DNA of 32,903 nucleotides, taken from JACNKV01 sp964645915. Its GTDB lineage: Bacteria > Fidelibacterota > Marinisomatia > Marinisomatales > JACNKV01. The DNA lies in the NCBI GenBank assembly GCA_964645915.1, contig CAZYDH010000019.1, positions 1 through 32,903 of the forward strand. Direction: 5' to 3'. Below the pieces are notes generated by a model that was given only the letters and a program-made list of their open reading frames with translations, was not told the origin of the DNA and made no database searches. Positions 16,932 to 25,394 of this stretch are shown in pieces (positions within the stretch are counted from its first letter, which is position 1; every line of letters begins with the position of its first letter). The translations under genes were made by a program, and so were the position numbers.

Positions 16932-17111
16932 TTATAACTCATCTAAATATTCAATAATCTTTTTGACTTTTTCTTCAATTTGTGCGAGTTTGTTTGAGGT
17001 TGTAATTGAAGGAGTCTGAACGACTGTTTTTTCCTTTAACAGTTTGAATTCACTGATCAATAACTTGATTTTATTTTCTAACTCAACCAAAGGTGTTGTT
17101 GATTCATTCAT
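16932..17111 (-). CDS. Small coiled-coil protein between pheT and zapA
   Basis: 59 codons, ATG to TAA. Its ATGA start overlaps the pheT stop by 4 bases, and its stop lies 3 bases before the zapA start. The product is rich in Leu, Ile, Lys and Glu with a heptad-like pattern in two helices (about residues 8-28, LVELENKIKLLISEFKLLKE, and 41-58) around a Thr/Ser/Pro-rich turn. I infer a divisome-related coiled-coil partner like ZapB, in analogy to similar small genes before zapA in related groups. No sequence signature proves function. Confidence 0.75.
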   Translation of the reverse strand: MNESTTPLVELENKIKLLISEFKLLKEKTVVQTPSITTSNKLAQIEEKVKKIIEYLDEL

Positions 17112-19468
17112 GATCGTAATTTAGCACCAATTTTAGATGATGCAACACTGATAATTTCCTCTATAATTGGAGTTATCTCTTTATCTTCAAGGGTTCTATT
17201 ATCACTTTGGAACGTAATTCGAAAGACAATACTTTTCTTTCCATCTCCTAAAGAATCATGCCTGAAAATATCGGCAGGAACAATATTTTTGATCAATCCT
17301 CTTCCTTGTTTTGAGATTAATTTTACAAGTTCACCTGCTTGTGTTTCTTCTTTTAAAACTAAATTAATATCTCTTTCAATAGAAGGATAAACTGATACTG
17401 GTTTATAAACAATTTCTTTTAGATCAAAATGATCCAGATTAATTTCAAATGCAAAGACATCATCCAAATCTAATCCTAATGATTCAACATAATCGGCTGA
17501 TAATTGTCCGGCTGTACCGCATATTTTCTTATCGTTCTCGACAGAGAACGCAGTCGAGAATCCTTTGGACTTAATAGGAGTCAAAACAATCTTTGTATCA
17601 AAAAGGTTTGATAAAATACCTTTCAAAGAATAAATTGATTCACCTCGTTCTTCATCACCATGGATGGAATGAGCAGTTTCCAATCCATGAATCAATCCGC
17701 ACAAAACAAATGATTCATTTAATCCTTCAAACCCTTCTTCTGTACGGTGATGAACTTGACCATATTCAAATAACCGGAGGTTTTTGGATCCATTTTTTAT
17801 ATTGTGATCCGCTGTTCTTAATAGTCCCGGTATCAGCGATGTTCTCAAAACGGACATCTGTTCACTTAGAGGATTTATGACGGATACAGTACGAATACCC
17901 AACGATCCGGCGATCTTATCAGATTGAAGCGAATTATTATAACATTGATGAAAACCCAACCCAACTAATTTCTGAAACACTTTATTTAAATGTGACTGCG
18001 GATCAGGGACATCATAACTAAACAAACTATTAAGACTTTTTGCAGTAGTGACATTATCATAACCATATACTCGAACTAACTCTTCGATCAGATCTATCTC
18101 TCTATCAAGATCCGGTCGAAATGAAGGTGGAATGCAATTCCATTCACCATCTGAAATACGTTGAGTTTTAACCTCAAGAGATTGGAGTGTGCTTTCGATA
18201 AATTCTGATGTGTTATCATAACCGGCAACACTGTTTAATTTGGATTGCCGTAATCGAATGGTAGGGATCTCTTTTTCTCCGGGATATTCATCGGATATCT
18301 CTGAGCACAGTTCTCCACCGGCGAGTTCCTTAAGTAATTCAACAATACGGTAAAAAGCTGTTTCTGCTCCATTCGGGTCGGCACCTCTTTCAAATCGTCT
18401 GGAAGATTCAGTTAATAGACTGAGCACTTTTGATCCTTTTCGGATCGTTACCGGATCAAAATAAGCGCTTTCTATCAATACGGTGTGAGTAGAGTCAGTA
18501 ACCGCAGAATCCAACCCACCCATAATTCCGGCTAATGCCACCGGATTTTTTCCGTTTGTAATTAGTAAATGTTCAGCATTCAATTTATGCTTTTCTCCAT
18601 CCAGAGTAACAAACTCTTCACCTTCATTTGCATTTCGGATCAATACTTCATTATTGGGAAATCTATCGTAATCAAATATATGAGTTGGGTGACCCATTTC
18701 CAGTAAAATATAATTTGAGATATCAACAAGATTATTGATAGGACGCATTCCTGCAGATAATAATGCATCTGCCATCCATTTTGGAGAAGGTTTCACAGTC
18801 ACATTTTTAACAACCCCTGCGATATATCGTGGACATCCAATTGGTTCTTCGATTTTTACTGAGACCGAGTCGGTAACAGTTTTTGGAGAATATTTGTTTA
18901 CTTTCGGTACTCGTAATTTTCTCCCGGTCTTTAATGCGATCTCACGAGCAATTCCAATATGATTCAATGCGTCGGGTCTATTTGGTGTAATATCTAGTTC
19001 TAACGAAGATAATTTATCATTGAGTATCTCTTTGATCTCGATCCCCAATTGTGTATTTTTATCTAATATCAAAATTCCGTCAGCGGCTTCAGAGATTCCC
19101 AATTCTTTTTCTGAACACAGCATCCCGAAGCTTTCTTCACCGCGAATTTTAGCTTTTTTGATTGTAAATCCACCGGGTAAAACTGCACCTACTTTAGCCA
19201 ATACAACGGTTTGTCCCTCAGCGACATTTGGTGCACCACAGACAACATTAAATTTCTCTATATCGTCGGTAACGATACACGTTTTTAATTTATCAGCATT
19301 AGGATGTTTTTCACATGATAGTACTTTGGCAGTAACACAGTGATCGATTCCTGAAAGATCAAGATCGATCTCTGCTTCAAAACCCAACATAGAAAGTAGT
19401 TCTGCTAACTCTTCAGGTGTTTCCTGAATATCTACAAATTGTTTTAACCAGTTGATCGATATTTTCAT
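17108..19468 (-). CDS. pheT: Phenylalanyl-tRNA synthetase beta subunit
   Basis: 786 aa, normal length. It pairs with PheS to charge tRNA-Phe and carries the editing site. Order: N-terminal domain beginning SINWLKQFVD, an EMAP-like tRNA-binding domain (about 40-150, with HPNADKLKTCIV near 57), B3/B4 editing region (about 210-385), B5 (about 400-475), class II-like core (about 490-680), and a C-terminal ferredoxin-fold anticodon-binding domain (about 690-785, with YPSIERDINLVL). It starts 1 base into the pheS stop (TAATG) and its own stop overlaps the following small ORF, so the group is translated in coupling. Confidence 0.97.
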   Translation of the reverse strand: MKISINWLKQFVDIQETPEELAELLSMLGFEAEIDLDLSGIDHCVTAKVLSCEKHPNADKLKTCIVTDDIEKFNVVCGAPNVAEGQTVVLAKVGAVLPGGFTIKKAKIRGEESFGMLCSEKELGISEAADGILILDKNTQLGIEIKEILNDKLSSLELDITPNRPDALNHIGIAREIALKTGRKLRVPKVNKYSPKTVTDSVSVKIEEPIGCPRYIAGVVKNVTVKPSPKWMADALLSAGMRPINNLVDISNYILLEMGHPTHIFDYDRFPNNEVLIRNANEGEEFVTLDGEKHKLNAEHLLITNGKNPVALAGIMGGLDSAVTDSTHTVLIESAYFDPVTIRKGSKVLSLLTESSRRFERGADPNGAETAFYRIVELLKELAGGELCSEISDEYPGEKEIPTIRLRQSKLNSVAGYDNTSEFIESTLQSLEVKTQRISDGEWNCIPPSFRPDLDREIDLIEELVRVYGYDNVTTAKSLNSLFSYDVPDPQSHLNKVFQKLVGLGFHQCYNNSLQSDKIAGSLGIRTVSVINPLSEQMSVLRTSLIPGLLRTADHNIKNGSKNLRLFEYGQVHHRTEEGFEGLNESFVLCGLIHGLETAHSIHGDEERGESIYSLKGILSNLFDTKIVLTPIKSKGFSTAFSVENDKKICGTAGQLSADYVESLGLDLDDVFAFEINLDHFDLKEIVYKPVSVYPSIERDINLVLKEETQAGELVKLISKQGRGLIKNIVPADIFRHDSLGDGKKSIVFRITFQSDNRTLEDKEITPIIEEIISVASSKIGAKLRS

Positions 19469-20460
19469 TAGAACTGCTCCAAGAAGCGAGTATCACCTAA
19501 ATAAAATTGCCGGATATCGTTAATCTTATATTTTAACATGGCAATACGTTCCACACCCATTCCGAAAGCATATCCTTGCCATATTTCTGGATCATACCCA
19601 ACATTTTCAAAAACGGCAGGATCTACCATTCCACATCCGAGTATTTCCATCCATTGGTTTCGTTCTTCATTCCAAATATCGACTTCAGCACTGGGTTCAG
19701 TGAAAGGGAAAAAACTAGGTCGAAATCTAATTTTTACATTCTCGTTAAAGATTCGTTTGATAAAATATTCTAAAGTACCCTTTAATTCAGAGAATGAAAC
19801 ATGTTTATCAACATAGAGTCCTTCAACCTGATGGAATAAACAATAACTCTTAAAACTGATGGCTTCGTTGCGATAAACCCGTCCCGGCACAATATACCTT
19901 AGAGGAGGATCTTGTTCTTCCATTAAATGAATTTGCACATTGGAAGTATGAGTTCGTAAAACAGTATTTTTATCAACAAAAAATGTATCCTGCATATCTC
20001 GTGCAGGATGGTGTTTAGGAATATTTAACGCCTGAAAATTATGATAATCATCATCAATTTCTCGTCCATAAGCGACGTTAAAACCTATGGAAGTAAATAT
20101 TTGTTTTATTTCATCCATCGTTTGTTGTAGAGGATGAAACGATCCTTTAGGATAAATATAACCCGGTAACGTATAATCTTGTTTGTTCTCTTCTGCTTCT
20201 TTTAATTTAGCGGTTAAAGAGTTTAATTTTTCATCAAAGAGTGATTGACACTCATTTTTTAGGGCGTTGATCTTCTGTCCGAACACCGGTTTTTCAGCCG
20301 ATTCAATCGCTCCAATCAATGAAAATAGTTTTGCGATTTGGCCTTTCCGACCTAAATAAGCAACACGTACATCTTCAATAAATTGAGGATCGGAAGTAAG
20401 AGAATCAAGGGCAGTCCGAAATGATTCCCGGACTGCCTCTATCTTCGTTTGGTAAGACAT
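19468..20460 (-). CDS. pheS: Phenylalanyl-tRNA synthetase alpha subunit
   Basis: 330 aa, normal length. It holds the aminoacylation site of the PheST tetramer. The N-terminal coiled coil (about 1-90) precedes the class II core: HPARDMQDTFF near 154 (motif 1-2 region), LRTHTSNVQ near 168, GRVYRNEA near 192 with the motif 2 arginine, FPFTEPSAEVDIW and the motif 3 GMGVERIAMLKY near 301 ending in DIRQFY. ATG start, 3 bases after the rplT stop. Confidence 0.97.
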   Translation of the reverse strand: MSYQTKIEAVRESFRTALDSLTSDPQFIEDVRVAYLGRKGQIAKLFSLIGAIESAEKPVFGQKINALKNECQSLFDEKLNSLTAKLKEAEENKQDYTLPGYIYPKGSFHPLQQTMDEIKQIFTSIGFNVAYGREIDDDYHNFQALNIPKHHPARDMQDTFFVDKNTVLRTHTSNVQIHLMEEQDPPLRYIVPGRVYRNEAISFKSYCLFHQVEGLYVDKHVSFSELKGTLEYFIKRIFNENVKIRFRPSFFPFTEPSAEVDIWNEERNQWMEILGCGMVDPAVFENVGYDPEIWQGYAFGMGVERIAMLKYKINDIRQFYLGDTRFLEQF

Positions 20461-20463
20461 ATC

Positions 20464-20811
20464 TTAGGCGTTTACTTGTTTCACCAGTTCAGCAAAGGCA
20501 TCTGGATTTTCAACCGCTAAATATGCTAGCGCTTTCCGATCCAATTCAATTCCCTTGTTTTTCAAACCGGCAATAAAAGCAGAGTAAGACATTCCATGGA
20601 GTCGAGCCGCAGCGTTGATCCGCACAATCCAAAGACGCCGGAATTGGCGTTTCTTTTGACGGCGATCACGATAGGCATAAAGTCCCGCTTTCGTAACCGC
20701 ATCAATGGCAGATTTATAATTGCGGCTCCGGGCACCATAGTAGCCCTTGGCCTGCTTTACAACTTTACGATGTCGTCTATGTCTTGGAACAGAACTATTT
20801 GCTCTTGGCAT
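20464..20811 (-). CDS. rplT: 50S ribosomal protein L20
   Basis: 115 aa, standard length. It binds 23S rRNA early in 50S assembly and in many bacteria represses the infC-rpmI-rplT operon. Signatures: RHRRHRKVVKQAKGYYGARSR region at the N-terminus, YAYRDRRQKKRQFRRLWI, NAAARLHGMSYSAFI, and a C-terminal LAYLAVENPDAFAELV. The ATG has GGAGG upstream. No separate L20-binding leader is obvious before rpmI, because infC starts inside thrS. Confidence 0.98.
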   Translation of the reverse strand: MPRANSSVPRHRRHRKVVKQAKGYYGARSRNYKSAIDAVTKAGLYAYRDRRQKKRQFRRLWIVRINAAARLHGMSYSAFIAGLKNKGIELDRKALAYLAVENPDAFAELVKQVNA

Positions 20812-20823
20812 TGTTCCCTCCTT

Positions 20824-21018
20824 TTACACACCCAGCATCCGGCGGACTTTCCGAGCATCGGAACTATCCACTAACCCCGGCTGACGCATTTTGCGTTTCG
20901 CACTGTTAGATCTCCGGATCAGCATGTGACTATGGTTTGCTTTGTTACGTTTGAGCTTCCCGGTACCTGTAAGCTTGAATCGCTTGGCGGCACCACGTCG
21001 CGTTTTTTGTTTCGGCAT
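20824..21018 (-). CDS. rpmI: 50S ribosomal protein L35
   Basis: 64 aa, standard length. I chose the ATG at 21018 (MPKQKTRRGAAKRFK) because L35 begins there and GGAGAG lies in front of it; the open frame extends 26 codons further upstream into infC, and a longer product is unlikely. The sequence is highly basic, with the family motif KTRRGAAKRFKLTGTGKLKR and NHSHML. It lies 10 bases after infC and 12 before rplT. Confidence 0.97.
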   Translation of the reverse strand: MPKQKTRRGAAKRFKLTGTGKLKRNKANHSHMLIRRSNSAKRKMRQPGLVDSSDARKVRRMLGV

Positions 21019-21028
21019 TCGATCTCTC

Positions 21029-21541
21029 CTATTTACCGCTAAAGATAATGGACCTCCGACGTCCTTCGAGAGGATTTTCTTTCTCAATCTCTGCAACGTC
21101 GGCGAGCATTACTTTTACCCGTTCCATGACCAGATCTCCAAGGTCAAGCCTGGACATCTCTCTACCACGGAACATGATAGTTACTTTTAATCTTGCACCG
21201 TCTTTTAAAAATTTCTTCCCCATATTTAATTTTGTTTCCAGATCATGTGTATCGATCCCGGGGCGAAGTCTTACTTCCTTTAATTTAATAACATGCTGCT
21301 TTTTCTTATTCTGTTGAGCTTTCTTTTTTAACTCGTATTTTACTTTTCCGTAATCAAGTAGTTTACAAACAGGAGGTTTTCCATTTGGCGATACTTCTAC
21401 CAAATCCAATCCCTCATCTTCAGCACGTGATAATGCTTCTTTAAGGGATACAATCCCTGCCTGCTCACCGGAATTAGTAATTAGACGGACTTCTGCAGTT
21501 CTAATTTCCTCGTTAATACGAGGTTCAATATTCTTTACGAT
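21029..21541 (-). CDS. infC: Translation initiation factor IF-3, predicted AUC start
   Basis: 170 aa from ATC 21541. It prevents early 50S joining and checks initiator tRNA. The N-domain begins RINEEIR (residues 8-14), with DLVEVSPNGKPPVCKLLDYGK linking to the C-domain (KEVRLRPGIDTHDLETKL, VTIMFRGREM). No ATG, GTG or TTG exists at the family's 5' boundary; the first one in frame is TTG at residue 45, which would delete half the N-domain. ATC at 21541 lies 8 bases after AAGGAG and just before VKNIEPRINEE. IF3 genes are known for rare AUU/AUC/AUA starts that give autoregulation. The gene overlaps the thrS end by 17 bases. Confidence 0.93.
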   Translation of the reverse strand: MVKNIEPRINEEIRTAEVRLITNSGEQAGIVSLKEALSRAEDEGLDLVEVSPNGKPPVCKLLDYGKVKYELKKKAQQNKKKQHVIKLKEVRLRPGIDTHDLETKLNMGKKFLKDGARLKVTIMFRGREMSRLDLGDLVMERVKVMLADVAEIEKENPLEGRRRSIIFSGK

Positions 21542-23480
21542 ATGCGTTTCTCCTTTGATTTATTTCCTGACGAAGAGATGCGATGACATCTTTAACCGTT
21601 TCGGTTCCGATATTGCCTTCAAAGCGACGACGGATAGAAACCGTTTGATTGTCTGCTTCTCTTTCACCCACGATCAACATCACATTGATCTTGGACAACT
21701 CAGCTTGCCGAATTTTTGCTCCAATCTTGTCCGGTCTGGAATCAACCATGACTCGGATGTCATTTTCTTCCATCTCAGACTTGATCTGGTTTGCGTAATC
21801 ATTGAACTTATCCGATACCGGTAAAACAGCCACCTGCGTAGGGGCTAACCATAACGGAAAATCTCCTCCGTAATGTTCAATTAAAAATCCGACAAATCTT
21901 TCGTGTGTTGAGAGAGGAGCACGATGAATACAAAGCGGCGTTTCCTGTTCTCCATTTTCACTGATATACGTTAAACCAAATCGTTCCGGAATTGCAAAAT
22001 CTACCTGATTGGTTGCTAACGTAAACTCTTTTCCTATCGCACTCCAAACCTGAACATCAATTTTTGGTCCATAAAAAGCTGCTTCTCCAGGAATTTCAAC
22101 AAAACTCAAATTACCCTCTTCAAGTGCTTCTCGTACGGCTTTTTCAGTCTTTAACCAAAGTTCAGGTTCGTTAACATATTTTTTTCCCAATCCTTTGGGG
22201 TCATGAAGACTCAGACGCATCTGATATTTCTCAATTCCAAAGATATCAAAATAATGTTGATACATCTCGCACACAGCTAAGAACTCTTTTTTAAACTGTG
22301 ATTCGGTACAATAAATATGCGCATCATTCATTTGCATACTTCGTACTCGCATCAAACCAAATAATTGTCCGGATTTTTCATATCGGTAACAGGTCCCATA
22401 TTCAGACAACCGAAGTGGAAGATCACGATAACTTCGCATTGAAGCTGCATAAATTTTATGATGATGGGGACAGTTCATTGGCTTTACATAATAATCAGTA
22501 CCTTCTATCTCCATCGCAGGATACATACTGTCTTTGTAGTGATCTAAATGCCCGGAGCGTTCGTATAGTTTTCCCTTGGTTAAATGAGGGGTTCTAACTT
22601 GTTTGTAGCCAGCCTTCTTTTCTGTTTCTTTTGCAAGGGTTTCTAACTCCTCAACAATGACAGTACCATTTGGCAACCATAATGGTAATCCGGGACCAAC
22701 TTCTTCATCAAACGTAAATAATTCTAATTCTTTCCCCAATTTCCGGTGATCTCGTTTCTTTGCTTCTTCTAATAAATGCAGATACTTTTTCAACTCTTTC
22801 TTTGAACTGAATGCGGTCCCGTAGATCCGTTGAAGCATTTTATTGTTTTCATCTCCTCGCCAATATGCACCGGATGAGTCCAATAGTTTAAAATATTTGA
22901 TTTTTCCGGTGGATGGGACATGCGGTCCACGACAAAGATCAACAAAATCATCCTGCTGATATAAAGATAAGGTTTCATCAGGATCAATTTCCTGAATGAT
23001 CTCTACTTTGTAAGATTCATCCATATCTGCAAATAATTTCAGAGCTTCATCCCTTGGTAAAACTGAACGTTGTACGGAGATATCCTTGCGGGCAAGTTCT
23101 TTCATTTTTTCTTCGATATGAACTATATCTTCAGCCGTAAATGGTTTATCTACATCAAAGTCATAATAAAAACGGTTTTCAATGGATGGACCAATCGTCA
23201 CTTTAGCATCCGGAAAAAGTATTTTAACCGCTTGAGCCATCAAGTGTGCAGTACTGTGAAGTAATACTTCATGCCCCTCGGAAGAATTACCCGTCAACAC
23301 ACTAAACTCAGCATCAGAGTTGATCTCTGTTTTCAAATCGACAGGATTACCGTTAATCGTAGCTGCGACGGCTGATTGTGCCAGTCGTTCGCCGATATTC
23401 TCAGCTACTTCCAAAGCAGTTATGCCCACGGGAAATACGTGAGTGGATTGATCAGGGAAAGTCAGCGTGACTTGTTTCAT
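21525..23480 (-). CDS. thrS: Threonyl-tRNA synthetase
   Basis: 651 aa, full-length bacterial form. It charges tRNA-Thr and clears Ser-tRNA-Thr. Order: TGS domain (1-60), editing/SAD domain (about 65-235) with HSTAH at 75-79 and DLCRGPH containing Cys183 and His187, class II catalytic core (about 240-535) with zinc ligand Cys337 in NCPHHH and His388 in NDAHIYC, motif 2 RYEKSG, motif 3 region with STHERFVGFLIEHYGG, and anticodon-binding domain (about 540-651). The ATG lies 138 bases after tRNA-Val. A palindrome in this leader (23548-23565) might be regulatory. The last codons hold the infC start and ribosome-binding site. Confidence 0.98.
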   Translation of the reverse strand: MKQVTLTFPDQSTHVFPVGITALEVAENIGERLAQSAVAATINGNPVDLKTEINSDAEFSVLTGNSSEGHEVLLHSTAHLMAQAVKILFPDAKVTIGPSIENRFYYDFDVDKPFTAEDIVHIEEKMKELARKDISVQRSVLPRDEALKLFADMDESYKVEIIQEIDPDETLSLYQQDDFVDLCRGPHVPSTGKIKYFKLLDSSGAYWRGDENNKMLQRIYGTAFSSKKELKKYLHLLEEAKKRDHRKLGKELELFTFDEEVGPGLPLWLPNGTVIVEELETLAKETEKKAGYKQVRTPHLTKGKLYERSGHLDHYKDSMYPAMEIEGTDYYVKPMNCPHHHKIYAASMRSYRDLPLRLSEYGTCYRYEKSGQLFGLMRVRSMQMNDAHIYCTESQFKKEFLAVCEMYQHYFDIFGIEKYQMRLSLHDPKGLGKKYVNEPELWLKTEKAVREALEEGNLSFVEIPGEAAFYGPKIDVQVWSAIGKEFTLATNQVDFAIPERFGLTYISENGEQETPLCIHRAPLSTHERFVGFLIEHYGGDFPLWLAPTQVAVLPVSDKFNDYANQIKSEMEENDIRVMVDSRPDKIGAKIRQAELSKINVMLIVGEREADNQTVSIRRRFEGNIGTETVKDVIASLRQEINQRRNAYRKEY

Positions 23481-23547
23481 AAACTTTTTAGGATATAATG
23501 CAAATTAGAAAACAAATGTTGAGAAAACAGAATAGACGAATCCCTCA

Positions 23548-23565
23548 CTGTTTTTGCAAAAACAG
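23548..23565. promoter_or_regulatory. Perfect 18-bp palindrome in the thrS leader
   Basis: CTGTTTTTGCAAAAACAG is a perfect inverted repeat lying 68 bases before the thrS ATG and 54 bases after tRNA-Val. The half sites run directly into each other, which suits a dimeric DNA-binding protein better than an RNA hairpin. The regulator is unknown. Confidence 0.4.
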
Positions 23566-23618
23566 GCGGACAGTTTATGATTGTAATTAAGTCTCATTAA
23601 TTCAATACTTAAATAATG

Positions 23619-23692
23619 TGGGCGATACAGGATTTGAACCGGTGACCTCCTGCATGTCACGCAGGCACTCTAACCAACTGAGCTAATCGCCC
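23619..23692 (-). tRNA. tRNA-Val (anticodon GAC)
   Basis: Complete cloverleaf on the minus strand: acceptor GGGCGAT/ATCGCCC, D-arm AGCTCAGTTGGTTAGAG, anticodon stem CCTGC/GCAGG with loop GTGACAT (anticodon GAC), T-arm CCGG-TTCAAAT-CCGG, discriminator A. CCA is not encoded (CAT follows). It reads GTC and GTT valine codons. Confidence 0.96.
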
Positions 23693-23715
23693 CTAAAGCC
23701 AACGAATTTAATCAA

Positions 23716-23744
23716 ATTACAAATTATGTTGAAAGAGTTTTCAA
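23716..23744 (-). promoter_or_regulatory. Predicted promoter of tRNA-Val (and possibly thrS)
   Basis: On the minus strand TTGAAA (23744-23739) and TGTAAT (23721-23716) are separated by exactly 17 bases. The start would be near 23709, about 17 bases before the tRNA. The -35 shares TTGAAA with the promoter at 2291-2319. It overlaps a 7-bp inverted repeat (GTTGAAA/TTTCAAC, 23728-23745) that might act as a weak terminator of ctp. Confidence 0.45.
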
Positions 23745-23747
23745 CGT

Positions 23748-25394
23748 TTATTTAACAGTAAATATTCCGTTGTATTTATTGGGATTATTCAACAATTCTA
23801 AACCTTGAATCACCGTTTCATCTTTTTTCAAACTCCATTGGAATCGACCGTCTTTTCCATTAAAATGTTCCGCGAATTCCATTAACATTCGATCTTGAAG
23901 AGTTTCCTTCTCATTATCAAACAACAGCCGTTCTTCTTCTTGGATATACCATTCAATTTGGTTGAAGGCTAATTTTAGACTTGCATTGGTGGAATCCTTT
24001 TCTAAGAATTTCTTCTTTGCTTCTTTGAGAGAGGTTTCACCGGAAAGAGTTACATCAATATTCATGCTATCAATGTACGAACGGAAATTTTCCATCAACG
24101 TCGATGTAGATATCACGTCTTCGAACGATGTGAAATTTTGTTTCTCATTTTGCACAAATGAAAAGAAAAGTCCATTTCGCCAGCATTCTCTTAAAAGAGG
24201 ACCGGATATTTTCGACTCAACAACAATATCGGGCGTAATGCCACCTCCACCGACCACTTTTCGTCCACCTGCTGTTACATAGACGGAATCTTCTTCCACG
24301 GGATTAACGACCAATTCATCGTTGACGTAATCTGGTTTCTGGATCAATCGTCCACTGGGAATATAATATTTTGCCGTTGTGATCTTTAACGAGCGATCCT
24401 CGTCTAAACGATATACAGATTGGACGAGACCTTTTCCAAAGGACTTCCTTCCGATAACAATACCACGATCAAGGTCTTGAATTGCGCCGGCAACGATTTC
24501 ACTGGCAGAGGCACTTCCTTCATTGATAAGCACAACCAGTTTCACATCCTCTGGAACAATCGGTTTACGTCTTGAAGTATACGACCGATTGGATTCTTTC
24601 GTTTGACCTTTTGTTGACAGTAACTCTTCACCCTTAGGAATGAAAAGATCCAATATATCCACTGCAGATTGCAATAACCCTCCAGGATTATCTCGTAAGT
24701 CAAGAACAAGTCCTGTAACATTTTGATCTAATAAGATTTTCAACGACTCTTTTAATTCGACAGATGAATTTTTTGAAAAACGAGTTAAGCGGATATATCC
24801 GATGTTGTCATCGACCACACCGGTATAGGCTACATCCTTCACCTGAATATCTTCTCGCATTAAAGGGAATTCAATCCAATCATCTTCTCCACCTCTTTCG
24901 ATCGTTAAGATAACCGTTGTTTTTTTCTCACCACGAATCATTTTTGCCGCATCATTTATATCAAGGTCTTTTGTTAAGATACTATCTATTTTTGTAATAA
25001 TGTCTCCACTCATAATCCCTGCTCGTTTTGCAGGACTATCTTCCATGGGAGCGATAACGGTCAAGCGATCTTCCCTTTTTCCAATTTGGATACCTACTCC
25101 TCCGTATTTTCCGGTCTTTAATAGTTCTATTCCATCCCGTTCTTCTGCTTCTAAATAGACGGTGTACGGATCCAATTGATCGGAGATATTTCTCATAATC
25201 GTCCGGGTAAATTCTTCAACATTTACTTCGTCAGCATAATAGGTGATCAAGTACTTGTATGCATTATTTAGCAACCTTGTAGATCGCGCTATTTCTTTGT
25301 AGATATCTGACTTAGTCAGAGCTAGAGATAAAAAACCTGCTAAAAGCAATAAAGCAGGTATTAGGTAAATCTTTTTTCTAAATATTTTTTTCAT
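23748..25394 (-). CDS. ctp: S41 family C-terminal processing protease
   Basis: 548 aa. The N-terminal 27 residues form a signal or anchor helix (about 9-27), placing the enzyme in the periplasm. Then a helical segment (30-85), a PDZ domain (about 92-185) with YGGVGIQIG and RAGIMSGDIITKID, and the S41 protease core. The Ser-Lys catalytic pair and its partner align with E. coli Prc: Ser296 in GSASASE, Lys321 in FGKG and Gln325. The remaining 130 residues are a helical tail that is longer than in the shortest CtpA forms. It cleaves the C-termini of envelope proteins. Its ATG overlaps the tmk stop by 4 bases (ATGA). Confidence 0.95.
   Translation of the reverse strand: MKKIFRKKIYLIPALLLLAGFLSLALTKSDIYKEIARSTRLLNNAYKYLITYYADEVNVEEFTRTIMRNISDQLDPYTVYLEAEERDGIELLKTGKYGGVGIQIGKREDRLTVIAPMEDSPAKRAGIMSGDIITKIDSILTKDLDINDAAKMIRGEKKTTVILTIERGGEDDWIEFPLMREDIQVKDVAYTGVVDDNIGYIRLTRFSKNSSVELKESLKILLDQNVTGLVLDLRDNPGGLLQSAVDILDLFIPKGEELLSTKGQTKESNRSYTSRRKPIVPEDVKLVVLINEGSASASEIVAGAIQDLDRGIVIGRKSFGKGLVQSVYRLDEDRSLKITTAKYYIPSGRLIQKPDYVNDELVVNPVEEDSVYVTAGGRKVVGGGGITPDIVVESKISGPLLRECWRNGLFFSFVQNEKQNFTSFEDVISTSTLMENFRSYIDSMNIDVTLSGETSLKEAKKKFLEKDSTNASLKLAFNQIEWYIQEEERLLFDNEKETLQDRMLMEFAEHFNGKDGRFQWSLKKDETVIQGLELLNNPNKYNGIFTVK

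Noticed and set aside
21019..21096. Longer L35 beginning at 21096
   Set aside because: The added 26 residues overlap infC in another frame; ATG 21018 has a good Shine-Dalgarno and the family start.
23548..23565. The palindrome as a LexA (SOS) box
   Set aside because: The spacing between CTGT and ACAG is 10 bases, where the classical box has 8, and thrS is not an SOS gene.
23728..23745. Seven-bp inverted repeat as the terminator of ctp
   Set aside because: The stem is AT-rich and short, has no T-run on the minus strand, and its bases fit a promoter for tRNA-Val better.
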